NCBI GenBank assembly: GCA_018873225.1
Contig: JAEILZ010000005.1
Coordinates: forward strand, 3,410,001-3,474,000
From: [Phialemoniopsis] sp. UDSM-2020
Taxonomy: Eukaryota; Ascomycota; Sordariomycetes; Thyridiales; Thyridiaceae
Length of the DNA stretch: 64,000 bases
Direction of reading: 5' to 3'
In this document: positions 42,295-54,872 of the stretch, one piece after another
Numbering within the stretch: the first letter of the stretch is position 1
How the letters are laid out: each line of letters opens with the position of its first letter
Program-made: the position numbers and the translations under genes
The notes under the pieces: model-generated
Databases searched by the model: none
Seen by the model: only the letters and a program-made list of their open reading frames with translations
What the model was told of the DNA's origin: nothing

Positions 42295-43583
42295 AGAGCC
42301 GTGCTGTGACTTCGCGGCACATTCTGCACGCGGAGGTTGAAGGCTGAAATTTCAATCCTCCTGCCAGGTACCAACTCTTGTATGGAGAGCTATCCCACTA
42401 CCTGAACCCCAACACGTCTTTATCTGTCAGGAGGCGTATTGTCCAATCTTACCACCTCAATGGTCGCAATAGTCCCACAGACGATCATATTGACATGCTC
42501 TGGGGGAAGCAGTATGTATCTCACCACGTGTTTACCGTCAGCCGTTGCCGGAGATCCGAGTGCTCAAGCCAGGTCCGATAACAAAACCATCACGTTGAAA
42601 AGTGCCCAGAGAGTAAATGTTGCTAAATTTATACCTGCACATCGGCACGGTAACATGGACCGAGTATGCAAGAACTCCGCATATGATCAGATGAGGTCCC
42701 TACGCTCATCCCCGCATAGGGATCCAAGAACCAGGGTCAACTTGCCACATGCCATTTGCTTCATGCAACCCTATCTTGCTTCCCGCATGCTTCTGCAAAA
42801 CCCAATAGGTCTGGCTAGCTTGACTTGACGAGTCCCCTGGCATGCCAGGCCCAGACTCTGTTTACGTTTCTGATCCCATCCTTTCGGAAGATGTTGCGAT
42901 CCCTGCTTGTTTCCTTTTGCAACATGCCAAGAGCTGTTACCCAGACCTATATCTCAGGAACCGCGGCCTAAGACTGTTCGGAGGATCGCGAGGACCCCGA
43001 AAGCAGTCCAGGCCCAGGAACAGACTACTATTTTTAGCCGTGGTTAATCTATCGGCACTTTAAAAGGTGCGGAGCCTCTACTCAATTCAGCCGTCGTAAC
43101 CACGGCCAGGACCACGAAAGACCTTTCAGCTAGAACTTTTTAAATACCCGGAACGCCCATGTCACGTCCACAGCACGGTTTTTAATTTGAGCTTGCAATA
43201 TCGACTTGCAGCACCGATGTCCGTCTAGGTGCCCTTGGTGGCTGACATTGGTTACGTTGAACCGCTTTATCTTTCTTGGAGAGCGTAGGAATTGGAGTAA
43301 GGCCACTCCAAAAGCCCGGAATATGGAAGGGTCGGTGATGTGGTGGCTGGCAGCTAGGGAGCTCGATTGAGCTGTACGCGGAATTAGACGAGCTGTGATA
43401 TATGAAAATGTCTTGGCTTGGAGAGCCTAGATCCGGGCCGCCTGGGGTATATAAGAAGCTTACCAGTTCCTGTGTGAAAACGAGAGATCATCGTGAGCAT
43501 TACCAAGAGCAGACACAGCAACGCCTCAACTTCCAACATCCAAATTTCAAACCTCTTCATTCCTAAGCCTTGTCGCCGCCACA
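42295..43583. other. Intergenic region
   Basis: About 1.3 kb between two plus-strand genes, ending in a TATA box at 43448-43455. No gene is supported. Confidence 0.5.
43448..43455 (+). promoter_or_regulatory. TATA box of the Thr-rich secreted protein
   Basis: TATATAAG lies 136 nt before the ATG at 43584 and is followed by a CAA/CTTC-rich leader, as in the CAP gene. Confidence 0.6.
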
Positions 43584-44125
43584 ATGCACGCCATCTCCAC
43601 CGTCCTCCTCGGCCTCTTCGCCATGTAAGCCTCCATCCCACACACTCTATCTCCATCATCCATACTAACACTCCCTCTCCCCCCAGCGGCGTAACAGCCC
43701 AAGGCGGCATAACCCTGACGCCAACCACCATCCGCGGCCCGTCAACCTGCCCCGTAACCCGCACGCTCACAAAGACCGACACCACGACCGAGACGTCGAC
43801 CACCACCTCCGTCTCCGTCTCCACGGCCACAAAGACCGAGACCAAGACCACCACGGCGACCTACATCTCCGTCTCCACGACGACCGCCATCAAGACCACG
43901 ACGGCCCCCTGCGTGGCGCCCAACTGCCCGACGCTGACGTCGACGGCAACGGCGTGCAAGACGTGCTTCGTCCCCGGCTGCACGACGACCGTGGCCGTGA
44001 CCAAGTCGTGCGGGTGCCCCGCGGCGCTGGCGACCACGACGACGGCCTTTCCCTGTGACCAGGCCGACTCGTGCAACAAGATTGGGTGCAAGACTGTGTA
44101 CGACATCCGGACGGCGGCGTGCTAA
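43584..44125 (+). CDS. Thr-rich secreted wall-type protein with Cys-rich C-terminus
   Basis: Two exons (43584-43624, 43687-44125) encode 159 aa. MHAISTVLLGLFAIGVTAQG is the signal peptide; the intron interrupts it after codon 13. A Thr/Ser/Lys-rich stretch follows (TKTDTTTETSTTTSVSVSTA and similar), with a loose TxTETxTTTxT periodicity and many potential O-glycosylation sites. The C-terminal half has about ten Cys (APNCPTL, ACKTCFVPGCTTT, KSCGCPAAL, FPCDQADSCNKIGCK, AAC). It ends in Cys and has no GPI signal. The layout is that of secreted, glycosylated wall-associated proteins of ascomycetes. Exact role unknown. Confidence 0.82.
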
Positions 44126-44419
44126 GTGGTGCTGGTTGTTGCAAGAGTCATTCGTTCTGCGTAGCATCATTGGATTGAATTACGTGTGAGGTAGCATGCA
44201 AGTCAGTAGATAGGAAAAGAATAGCATAGTTGTGAATACAACAAGCGAGATACATTGGCTTCACCAGCGCAACAGTTGATCATTTCTGAACACGAGTGAT
44301 CAACGTGTTCTTGAAGTGCAATACTGCTCTAGGTATAGAAGTATCAAACATTGATGAGAAAACGCTCCGAACACAAGACTCAGGTATATTCAACAGCGAT
44401 CTAGGAAAGGCAAATCCAC

Positions 44420-46745
44420 TCATATCCCTTCTCCTCTAATGATCCTTTGTATATCCACATCTGCCCACTGCACATCAGGCACCGGACCTTGCGATTGCTG
44501 CATCGATTGCTGCATAGGCATAGGCTGCTGAAGGGGCCCTGGCATACCTGGATCTAAGATGGGTGATGGTCAGTATTGTGGCAATTATAACCTAAAGAGG
44601 AAAAGAGCAAACTCACTTGAAAGGTACTGCATCTGTTGCTGCTGAGCTGCATCCCTCATCATCTTCTTGGACTGAAGGGTGGCGAGAACCTCGCCGCTCT
44701 GCATGTCAAAGCTCTTGGAGAGCATGTTGGCGTTACGCCACCTCTCGCCGTACTTCTTGAGGGTCATGTTGACCTTCTCGATGCAGCCCAGACTCCTTTC
44801 CAGGTTGTCTCCTCCGGTCCGCGGGGGCATAGGCGGCGGTGGTGCCTTGCCCGGTAAAGCAAGGGGGACCGGCACTGATGAACCTGCGAGCAATGCATCC
44901 GCGGCATCGCGTAAAACAGCTACAAATTGACTTCCCATGAAGTACACGCGGAGGGCGTCGTGATATGTGTAGAAGGCGGCGTTGAAAGGACCATGTGCGA
45001 GTTCAAACACGCGATCAACATACGAGATGGCATATTCGAATATCAGCATCCGGCCGTAGGCAGTAATGTGAGGCGCCCTGCCGCTCGGAGCTATGCAGTA
45101 TACGTAGCTGTACTTGAGCTCAAGGTCGAACAGCTCACGAATGGGAACTGGCAGAGTCTTGGGCAGAGACTCTGACCACTCTCGCATCTCAAAACACATC
45201 TGCCAGATGTAGCCTGCCGGGTCCTGCAATGGATCGGTCGGGTCGGACTGGAAGAGTGTCTGGTACCATTGCGATTGACATCGACGAAGTTGGAACCAGA
45301 GAACAGCAGGGTTCTCTGAACGAGGTCCCGTGATGGTGCCAGATATCGAGGGTATGCGGCCTAGGCCCGCCATCGAAGGTAGATCCACGTTCACTGCGTC
45401 GTCTGTGAAAGAAAATGGCCGTGCATGAACCAGACTGATTGCTCTAGACAGAAGGTTAGTATAAGCACCACTTAGGAAGCACTTGGACATATGGTACATA
45501 CCTGTCTAGCGCGTACACGCTATAGAAGAGCTTGCGTCGCATATCGAGGGTTTCCTTGTTTAGCTGCTGATTCGGCGGCGGATCTTGATGATATCCCAGA
45601 TCAATGACAACCCGACAAGTGATACCTATGAGATGCCAGCTATCGAAATGTGCAGGATCGAGCATCGAGTACTGGGTGAGGAGGATGAGGGACTGTATCT
45701 GCGTCAGATGGCCTGGTGCCAGCGCCCTGTCGGCGTAGGGCAGAGCTCGAGAGGCGAACTCGAGACCATTGCGGTAGAAGTCATCTTGGTTGCTGCGGCT
45801 TTGTGCTGTGGCTCCTATGGCAAGAACCATGTAGACGAGCCAGTAGTCGGTGCTACGTAACCGTGGTTGCTCCTGGTAAAGTTCTTCCACGCGCGAGAGT
45901 AGGATGGTCTCGTCAAAGAAGGGGAACAGCGCGTAGATATTGTTGAGATAGTACTGCACAATAGCCTGGGCCGTCTGGCGAGGCGGCAGCTTGGTACTCT
46001 TGGGCTCGGGGACTGCATCATTGGTGGCCGCTGCGAGCACCAGTCGAGCGAAGGTCATGTTGCTCACAGAAGGCTCAAAGTCTCTTGTAGTAGCATTCAC
46101 GGAGCTTGATACGTGTCAGCAAGAATTGTGCATTTGGCCAAGATAGCAAGAGACTCACAGGAACCCAAAATCAGAGACGAGAGAGTTTACATCCGAGTTC
46201 TCGCGCTTCCGGGCGGCCTTGCGATAGATGGCATTTCGAATGGTGGCCAGCGAGTCCTTGCGCTCTGTCTCCGGCACAAGGGGGGCATCATTCTGATGCA
46301 TTGCAACTGATGCCTTTCTCGACTTTGCGTACGAGAGGCGCTTCTCCAGCTTTTCTATCCGAAGTTCCAATGCCGAGACATAGCTACATTCGTCAGTTCC
46401 CATACTGATGAGGATCGCAGAGAGCCAGGTACATACCTCCGCTCCTTTCCACGGGCGAACTGGTCGTTGGCGGCAGAGCATTCGCTCTCGCGACCAGCCT
46501 TCTCACAGGCTGTGCAGGCAGGAAGCTTGCCATCGCACTACAAAGTCCGACGTCAGCACGGGTGTGCAAGGGAGGCATAAGGCAAGCGATGAAGGTAAAG
46601 TACCTTGACTTTGGCAGAACGACCTGAATGACCTTATTAGTGACTGGGAGGAGGAGACACCGAGGTCAAACTTACATCGTGAGCAGGCCGATACAGGGCG
46701 GGAGACGCGCAGCAGGGGGTTCTCGGAGAAGCTGCTGCGAGGCAT
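44420..46745 (-). CDS. Zn2Cys6 transcription factor (fungal_trans type)
   Basis: Seven exons (46745-46676, 46623-46604, 46537-46437, 46383-46159, 46104-45502, 45443-44617, 44553-44420) encode 659 aa. The zinc cluster is ACSRCRSAKVKC, DGKLPACTACEKAGRESEC (CX2CX6CX6CX2CX8C), spread over three exons, one only 20 nt long. A coiled dimerisation helix follows (YVSALELRIEKLEKRL). The middle-homology region includes YYLNNIYALFPFFDETILL, LTQYSMLDPAHFDSWHLIG and DMRRKLFYSVYALDRAISLV. The C-terminus is Gln/Met-rich (GPLQQPMPMQQSMQQSQG), a possible activation region. It is a nuclear DNA-binding regulator with unknown target. It is divergent from the RCC1 gene across 1.2 kb. Confidence 0.92.
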
Positions 46746-47912
46746 GGCGGCGGCGGCAACGACGAGGCGGGGTAAAGGTGCTCAGAGACACCGAGTGTCT
46801 GCTTGTCAAAGGACTGGGAAGACCTTTGATAAAGACACAGTGACGCCAGACACGTCACTCTGGGTGATAGAGCTGCAGGCCGGAGTGGCCGACGGAGCGG
46901 AGGCTCCTTGCGGCTGTGCGGGAGGCCGGGGGTCCTGCGGGCAGCTGGGTCGCGATCTGGATGGGCGGTTCGGTTGGGCCTTGGCGAGTGTGGCAGCGGG
47001 GTTATGCGATATGCGCAGGCGAGGGCGCGGGCGCGGGCGCAAACACACAGGTCGATAGCAGACCAGGTGCAGAGGAGAGAGGCACAACTTCAGAACCAGG
47101 CGACGTTGCAAAAGACGTTTGCCAAGAGAGCAGAGCCGCAAAGCCTGAAGGATTGAAAGAGGGTAGTGGCGGCGGGCACACAGAGAGAAACAGGCACAGA
47201 GTCAGATTGAATTGATTGATCGACAAACGGCGACGAATGCGCACGCACATGTGTCAGGTGGGGTTGTCGCAGAGCGGGGCTAGCAATTGGACAGCTTCGG
47301 AGGGTTGGTTAGTCATGCGCCTGTGCGATGATGAACAGTGATAGCCTAACTGAAGACAGCCTAGAACCGCCTCGAGTCTAGCGGGTGCGACTCGCTGGAA
47401 CAGATTGTTTATTCGCCAGGCGGAATGAATCATGGCTGTTGATGCCTTGTGCCTTAGTATTTGGCAATTGGATTTGAAAGCAGATGAAGCTATCTGATGT
47501 TCTCCAGGAGGATCTAGTTAGGCCACCAGGCACCCATAGGCACCATGACGAGAAATGCCTAGGCGCTGAGGTGATCTTCAGGCACCCTCTAGGCAGGAGG
47601 CACCTTCTTAACCGAAACTGGACAGGGCATGATCAATCAAGAGTCTTGGTGACAAAGCCAGATTCACAATGTCCAATCATCAAAGCCTTTTTCCATGTTC
47701 ACACTCACTGGGCATGACGTCTCATCTCCTTCTTTGTTCAATACAAGGAACTTAAAAGCACAGAGGTGCCCCATGCCTGCCGAAGATGGACCTCTTTACA
47801 ACTCGACATTTCAACAAGAGCTTGGGCTTGACTTACCGAGCGGAGACTTACCTTGCCTCGCGACGACAATAGAACAAAGGAACATCAGAAGATCAGTACA
47901 ATCAGCACCGAG
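46746..47912. promoter_or_regulatory. Divergent promoter region with repeated AGGCACC
   Basis: About 1.17 kb between the Zn2Cys6 gene (-) and RCC1 (+). Four AGGCACC elements occur at 47528, 47538, 47580 and 47598, all in the same direction, with related TAGGC steps between them. They may bind a regulator or be a small repeat. No gene is seen. Confidence 0.45.
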
Positions 47913-49417
47913 ATGCCAACTAGAAAACGCAAGTCAGATGATAGCGTTGGTATGGAACTTTCCATCCCCATCCGCAGCAGGCCTACACCGAAACGCACCA
48001 CTGCAGAAACCCTCAACAAGGCACCGAAGGAGGTTCTCACTGTCTTGATCTTTGGCACCGGCGACTGCGGCGAGCTCGGCCTCGGCCCCACAACCAAGTT
48101 AGCACGGCGGCCCCGAATTATGAATTCTCTAAACCCAGAGAACAGAGACAGCTACCACATAGTTCAGCTCGACACGGGCGGCATGCACGTCGTCGTGTTG
48201 ACCAAGGACAACAAGATCGTTACCTGGGGTGTCAACGACAAGGGAGCTTTGGGCAGGAATACGGACTGGGAGGGCCGCTTTCGAGATGCCGACGTCGACA
48301 TGTCGGACGACGACGATTCGGACGATCTCAACCCGCTTGAGTCGACGCCCACCGAAATACCTACCGATTCGTTTCCTGCGGGAACCATCTTCACCCAGGT
48401 GGCGGCGGGCGACAATGCAAGCTTCGCCCTGACTGACACCGGCTTGGTGTACGGATGGGGAACCTTCCTGGTAAGTCCTTGCTACCCTTTCCCCTACTCG
48501 ATCTCAGTGATATGCTAACGAAGACCTTGCCTCAGAATACAGAAGGCCACGAAGGCTTCTGCTTTGACTCAAACGGCGCCTTTATCAAGCTGTCAAAACA
48601 GCCCGTGCTCATCCCAGGCCTCAAGGACATCACCCAAGTAGCCTGCGGCGCCAACCACGCCCTCGCGCTCGACAGCCACGGCCGCGTCTGGGCCTGGGGC
48701 GTCGGCGAGCAGAACCAGCTTGGCCGGCGCATCATGCAGCGCCGCGTCATGGAAAGCTACATCCCGCACCAGGTCGAAGTGTGCCGTCGAGCCGGCGGCG
48801 CGACGTTCGTCGCAGCGGGCAGCTACCACTCCTTCGCCGTCGATGCAAAGGGTGACGTCTGGGGCTGGGGCCTCAACAGCTTCGGCCAGGCGGGCTACGC
48901 CAAGCACGCGGGCGACCCGTCAAACACATTCGTGCCGCATCCGATGAAGATCCCGGACCTGTCTGGCAAGGGAGTGTCGGTGATAAGCGCCAGCGCGCAC
49001 CACTCGGCCGCCATCGGCGCAGACGGTGAGTGCCTCGTATGGGGCCGTCTCGACGGCGGACAGCTCGGCGTCCGTCTTAACGATGCCCAACTGGCCGACG
49101 ACTCTCTCGTACGGCGCGACGAGCGCGGCGCCCCGAGGATCTGCCTTCGGCCGGTCGCCGTCCCGGGAATCGGCGAGACAAGCTACGTTGACTGCGGCAG
49201 CGGGCACACCATTTTCGTCGGCGGTGACGGCAGGGCGCACAGTTCCGGCTTTGGCACCATGTACCAGCTGGGCCTGGGCTCGGACGACGACGTCGAGACG
49301 GCGCAGCTGATCGACGGCAAGGCTGTGCGCGGACGGGTCCTGACCTGGGCTGGCACGGGCGGGCAGTTCAGCATGGTTGCTGGTCCTGCTTGGGAGACGG
49401 GTGGTGGTACAACATAG
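47913..49417 (+). CDS. RCC1 family protein, probable Ran guanine-nucleotide exchange factor
   Basis: Two exons (47913-48470, 48536-49417) encode 479 aa. MPTRKRKSDDSVG is a basic, nuclear-localisation-like start. RCC1 blades follow: LIFGTGDCGELGLGP, GMHVVVLTKDNKIVTWGVND, ASFALTDTGLVYGWGTF, GANHALALDSHGRVWAWGVG, GSYHSFAVDAKGDVWGWGLN, ASAHHSAAIGADGECLVWGR, and GSGHTIFVGGDGRAHSSGF. Seven repeats make a propeller, as in yeast Srm1/Pim1 and human RCC1, which charge Ran with GTP on chromatin. An acidic insertion (VDMSDDDDSDDLNP) in blade 2 is typical of fungal forms. It is probably an essential housekeeping gene. Confidence 0.9.
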
Positions 49418-51191
49418 ATGACTAGAATGATTAGAAGATAGAGAAAAGAACCAAAAAAAAGGCCTGAATGGCCACCGGGGAGTGATTGACTCGGTGAGAC
49501 TGACAAGTCAGGTATCTCGACAACCACACCACACCTCGGAAAGCGTACCCTGAAGCTTTGTCGAGTCATCCATGATCCCTGTTACAAGTGATGTAATCCC
49601 TCGAGTTTAGTGCCGTTACTTGCCGATTCTAGAGATCTTCTCGGCTTTTGTGTGTCCTCGTATTACTTTTCATACTGTCCCGACAAATCTGCCTAAAGCA
49701 TGTGACGCTTATTTCCATTGTTTGACAGCTCGGTAGGGCTTACGGACCCTTGGACGATGCAACACAGGGCCATGCACCCAAAAGCAGAGCACCGGGTCCG
49801 ACCGATCCCCGACACCCTGGGAGCGCTTCTCTCCGTTCGGATTCGGTGTCCTGCGCTGCATCAGTGCCCTGTGAGAAAACGTGGGGCCTTTAGGCGTGTC
49901 CACTCACTAGGAAGGGAATATGCAGCCCATAAATTAGCACCCAGTACGGAACGGCCAATGAGGACTGGAAAGTGAGGTTTTCCTCACAGGTTTCCCCTGC
50001 GGTTTCACATTGTCGGTGGGCGCTTGCGTGCTTCCACGGAGTTCTGGACTTGCGACCCTGCATTGAAACGGGCCTCGAGTACCCGCCGAGGGCCGTTGAG
50101 TTTTCTGGCGAGGAGGAACGGGCATGCGGCACATGATAGCTAGCTAGGAGATCTGTACAATAGCAGAATAGTTTATGATGAGATTTTTACGTAGTCCAAT
50201 TTCAACAAAAGATACGAGCAAGTGGTGTTTGGAGCTGCAGTGGCACATCAACGCTCCGGGACGCGGCGAAGCAGAATGGCGACGTGGGCATGGGCGAGTT
50301 CGTCCGTGTGTGTGTGCGCGCGCGTCTGTTGCACCAGCAAAGCGGGATGGGAATGATGTGGATGTTGGCCTCGACGAACAAGGGAGCTAGACAGCGCCCT
50401 ATCTGTCACTAAAAAGCTCGAGCTAATGTCAGTTCGTGTCTCCTTCGATATGTGCCTTATCCTCTTGCGTCTTGGTGTTGTCTCTACCCCGCTGTGATCC
50501 GCCCTTTCAGAGGCCCCAGTGTACGTAGAGTCCGGTGGCCAGTGTCGCATTTGCATTTCCCATCTCTCTCGCCTGTCTCTCTCGCCTGTCAGGTCCGGTT
50601 TGGTGTGAGCGGAATACCCTGGAGATCAGCCCATCCCACGTCTAGTCCATTCCTTTGTCCTGGACCTCTGGCTCGCTACCTAGGTATCTGAAGGGCCTAC
50701 AGTACTCGCCCGCCGCCGGCCGGCCGCAACTTAAGCATTCTGTCCTGGGCGCCCGCACTCTGTAGCCCTGCCTGTTTGCCTCGCAGCCTGATTCCAAATT
50801 ATTGATACACACACATCCATCACCTCTAAGCAATGCAGATCCCGAGAGACAGCCTTGTCCCCAATCCTTGACGATACAGTGTTTTTGTGTTTTTTCCCGA
50901 GCCCCTCATTCCCTGTGGTGTGCGCTCCCGTCGGAGATTATCGTCGTCGTCATCCACAAATCCACACCTGCTGCACCCCCCGTCCGTCACATTCAACGGG
51001 CGGCGCTTGCTTGACTCGACCCTTGACTCGACTTCGGAGCTACCAAACCACCAACCACCACCACCACCATCAACTTGTCTGGCCGTCCCTGGCTCGCGAC
51101 CAAACCCATCGAGAGCGCCACTACCGCACGGAAGCAACCGTTGGCCAAGAACCACGCAGAGACTGCAGCAAACACCCGTCGAGCGCATCCC
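49418..51191. other. Long intergenic region and leader of the large Zn2Cys6 gene
   Basis: About 1.77 kb. It contains a TACCTAGGTA palindrome (50677-50686), a doubled CTCTCTCGCCTGT unit near 50564-50590 and a purine/pyrimidine-alternating GTGTGTGTGCGCGCGCG stretch near 50310. The last few hundred bases are CT/CA-rich and probably transcribed leader. No gene is supported. Confidence 0.55.
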
Positions 51192-54100
51192 ATGGATGCC
51201 ACCGATGTCTTCCGCCAGGGCTTCGCACCATTTCCCCCTCGACAGCAGCCGGCCAGCTCCCGCCCCCGCAAACCCCAGCGCGGTGGTGGCGGGGGCGGGG
51301 GCGGAGGCGATGATGATGGCGACAGCTCGTCGCATCGCATCGCGCACACTCTAACGGCCTGTTGCCGGTGTAGACAGGTAAGGACCGACTTTTCTTTCCC
51401 GTGGAGGAGCTCTCTGTCGCCTCTTGTGCGACCGTCCACAGCCAGCTTGCTACAATCCGCAATGCCCACAGATCGCTGCGCCGTGGTTCCGAGCTCATGG
51501 GCGCACCCGATGTGTATCTTGCTCGAACCCTCGACTTGCTTGCTGCCCGCACGTTCGCTGACCATGGCTATCTGTGACAGAGGAAAACGCGATGCGACCC
51601 GACTCTACCCCGCTGCCTGCCCTGCGAGCGCTCCAACTCGGTCTGCGAGTACTTCGACACGACAAAGAACAAGAAGATCAGCCGCTCCTACGTCGTGAAG
51701 CTGCAGGAAAAAGTCCGCCAGCTCGAGAGCGAGCTCGCTCAGTACACCGACGACACCGAGTTCCCGCGCAACCTGGGCGACATCGTGCGACCCGGAGGGC
51801 TCGTCCGCCTCGACGAGCGCGATGACACCCCGCGCTACTTGGGTCCTTCGAGCGGCATCGCCATGACCCGCCTGCTCATGGAGGAGGCCAAGCGCTTCGC
51901 CCAGACGACCAAGATCTCGGAGCTCATACCGGACGAGTTCAAGGCGCGGAGGGCCGAGCGGGCGAACCGCATGCAGAGCGTCGTCGGGATGGGCAGCATC
52001 AGCGGGCCCAGCGTCAGGAGGAAGAGCTACCCGCGCCTCAGCGCCGGGCCGCAGTTGCAGCTGCCCAAGAAAGCCGTTATCGACAAGCTGGTCGAGGCTT
52101 TCACGACAAGAGGTAGGGACTTTCCCATTGTTTGACCGGCTGAAAACGGATACTAAAATTGCTCGTCCCTTCAGCGCTAGTGTTCACCCCCGTTCTCCAT
52201 GAGCAGGTCTTTGCGAGGGACCTCGAGGAAGTCTGCAATGGCAGCACCGACCCCTACAAGAACTTTGTCGTACGCATGTTCCTCGCCATCAGCCTGCAGA
52301 AACTCGACACGACCTACGCCGGCCTCGCGGACGGATACTGGCAGGCTGCCATGCAGGGCTTCGAGGAGGTGGTCAGGCCCAAGGACCTCAACACATTACA
52401 ATGCCTGGTGTTGATCGGGGAATACTCACTCCTAACACCGACCCGGACAAACGTCTACCACATCATCGGCCTCGCGACGAGGATATGTCAGCAACTGGGC
52501 TTTGCCGACGAAAAGACGATAGCGAGCGGCTTCTCGGTCGACCCCCTAACACTCGACATGCGCCGGCGCCTGAGCTGGATCGTGACGACGATGGAATTTG
52601 GGCTCGCCCACAGCATGGGCCGCCCCGTCGGGTTCGCCAAGGGCGACGACCTCATGGACGTGGGCTTCTTTGCCGACGTCGACGACTCGCTCATCACCGA
52701 GCAAGGGATCCAGCCGGGCCCGCCGAGCGAGAAGAAGCTCGTCGCTATCCACTTCTGCAAGATGCGCGTGTGCCAGGCCGAGATCCGGCGCACGCTATAC
52801 GAAAAGGAGCGCAGCGAGCCGCGCGACGAGAACGACCCCTGGTTCAAGCAGATGGAGCAGAAGATCGAGGCCTGGCTCAAGGCGGTGCCCGAGGAGCCGC
52901 AGTGGTGCAAGCCTTGGTAAGTTGACCCGCGTGATGATAAGAACGTTGACCAAAGTGCTGACATATAGCTAGGTTCACGGGCCAGTATCACACCATGATC
53001 GTCTTCCTGCATCGGCCGACGCCGCAAATACCCAAACCCACGCCGGGCGCCGCGAACAAGTGCTTCGAATCGTCTGCCTACCTCATCAACCTGTCGAGCC
53101 AGCAGATCAAGCAGTCGGCCGTCGACATCACATGGGTGTTCCTGCTCATGCTGTACATGTCGCTCAACACCGTCCTCTGGGCTATATCCTACTCCGAGGT
53201 TCGCGAGGCACACCCCAAGAAGGAGGTGGAGGAGCTCGTCAATGCCGCCCTCGACATCATCGACCAGTGCTCCGAGCGCTGGCCCGGGTCTTCATCAGCT
53301 GCCGAGCTGTACTCGACGTTTGCCAAGGCCTGCATGCAGAGCTACGAGATGGCCGAGGAGCCACCCTCACTGCTAGACAACAACTACGCCCCTACGCCCC
53401 TGACCCTTGCCAGCACAGACTCTCCGACGCCACCGGACCCTTCCATCCCCAACGCGATGGGCATTCAACAGGGCGGAGGCGCCCCGATGTTCAACCAGGG
53501 CCCCTTTGGAGGCTACGACTTTTCCGCCCCGCCGCAGCAAGTCGCCAACCCCTTTGGCTTCGGCGACCCCTTCCAGGGCGGCGGGCAACAGTCCCACCCA
53601 CAGTTCCGTTCCAACTCGATCTTCATGGACCCGGGTTCCAACGAGCTTTCAGGCCGCAGAATGTCGTACTACCCTCCCGAGGCAACGCCTCCAGGCGACG
53701 ACACCATACCAGAGGAGCCCACGCCGCCAGCGACCACGACGCCCCAGGCGCTGCAGGCCTCGCCGCCCATCGGTCCGCCCGTAGGCAACCCGCACGAGTC
53801 GCTCATTACGCCGCCCAACACAACGAGCCAGACCTCGCTCTCCCCGCCCATGACCATGTCCGGCTCCTCGCCCACGCCCACCCTCACCAACGCGAGCCCC
53901 ATGCCGTTCGCAGACGGGACGTCGCCCAACCTCGTCGGCGTGCCCAAGTTCGACGCCAACATGCACCGGCCCCAGCCCAGGCCGCAGCAGATACAACAGC
54001 CGCAGGCGCTGCGCGGCATGCCCCCGAACGCCTTCACGATCCCGAACCTGCCCTCGCAGCAGACCTGGCCAGGCGCGCACCAGCCCCAGCAGCAGCAGCA

Positions 54101-54527
54101 GAGGCCCCTGCCGCAGGGCACGACGGTGACGGACTGGTTCAACCCGCCGCCGCCGTTCATCTCGCCGTACGCGGCGTTCTCGGGCATCAGCGGCGGGCCG
54201 CCTGTGACGCAGCAGAGCGCGTCGACGAACAACATCTTTGCCGACGCGTCGTCGGCTGCGTTCTCGGGCATTGGGTTCGGCGGCGGGACGCTCGGTGCTG
54301 CGTTTGACGGTGGGTTTGGCGGGCCTACTGGCGGGGCCGGCTTTGGGCAAGTGAATGGGATGCCTAGCGGTGGTGACGGTGGCTTTGGTGGATTCGGTGC
54401 GGAGAGGCAGGGGAGCTTGAGCCAGGAGCAGCAGGTTGAGCTCATGGGGATGCTGGAGACGGAAGGGTTGGGGGAGATTGATAGCTTTTTGAACTTTGGG
54501 GGGGATGCTGGGGGGTTGAGGTGGTAA
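51192..54527 (+). CDS. Large Zn2Cys6 transcription factor with Pro/Gln/Gly-rich C-terminus
   Basis: Four exons (51192-51377, 51581-52112, 52175-52916, 52973-54527) encode 1004 aa. A run of nine Gly precedes the zinc cluster CCRCRQRKTRCDPTLPRC, LPCERSNSVC (CX2CX6CX6CX2CX6C); a 203-nt intron splits it after CRCRQ. A linker/coiled segment (YVVKLQEKVRQLESELAQY) and a conserved block (RYLGPSSGIAMTRLLMEEAK) follow. The fungal_trans domain includes LQCLVLIGEYSLLTPTRTNV, HIIGLATRICQQLGF and DMRRRLSWIVTTMEFGLAHS. Residues 600-1000 are disordered and rich in Pro, Gln, Gly and Phe (QPQQQQQRPLPQG), ending QQVELMGMLETEGLGEIDSF, a likely activation helix. It is a conserved fungal regulator; I do not assign an orthologue. 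Confidence 0.92.
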
Positions 54528-54872
54528 GGGCGCAGTGAGATGTGATAAGGTTTGGAGGCTTGAAGATGTCTGTGGGATGGAGTCTTGCATAGAGAGAGCG
54601 CCTGGAAGGTCGGCGATAAGATCAGATGATGCCATGATCTGATGGCGAAGCTAGATCTAGAGACGGAGAGGAAGGTCTTCTGTTCTTGGGAGAGGAACTC
54701 TTTTTAGGATACCACTTAATTGAGCATACAGCATGGAGAAGCAGAATAAGCTTTTTGGGTATTTTACTTTTTATCTATCAGAACAGTAGTTGTTCATGCA
54801 CATGTATCATCACTGTGATGCCAGTTGACAGGGTTAAGTTCCCTTTTTCCCCCAGTCATATCAAGACATCCA
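54528..54872. other. Intergenic region between convergent genes
   Basis: About 345 nt of shared 3' flank between the regulator (+) and the aldehyde dehydrogenase (-). Nothing is recognised. Confidence 0.5.

Noticed and set aside
46437..46623. Suspected frameshift in the zinc cluster of the 44.4-46.7 kb regulator
   Set aside because: Rechecking the bases around 46500 gives EKAGRESEC in frame with the three-exon model, so there is no frameshift.
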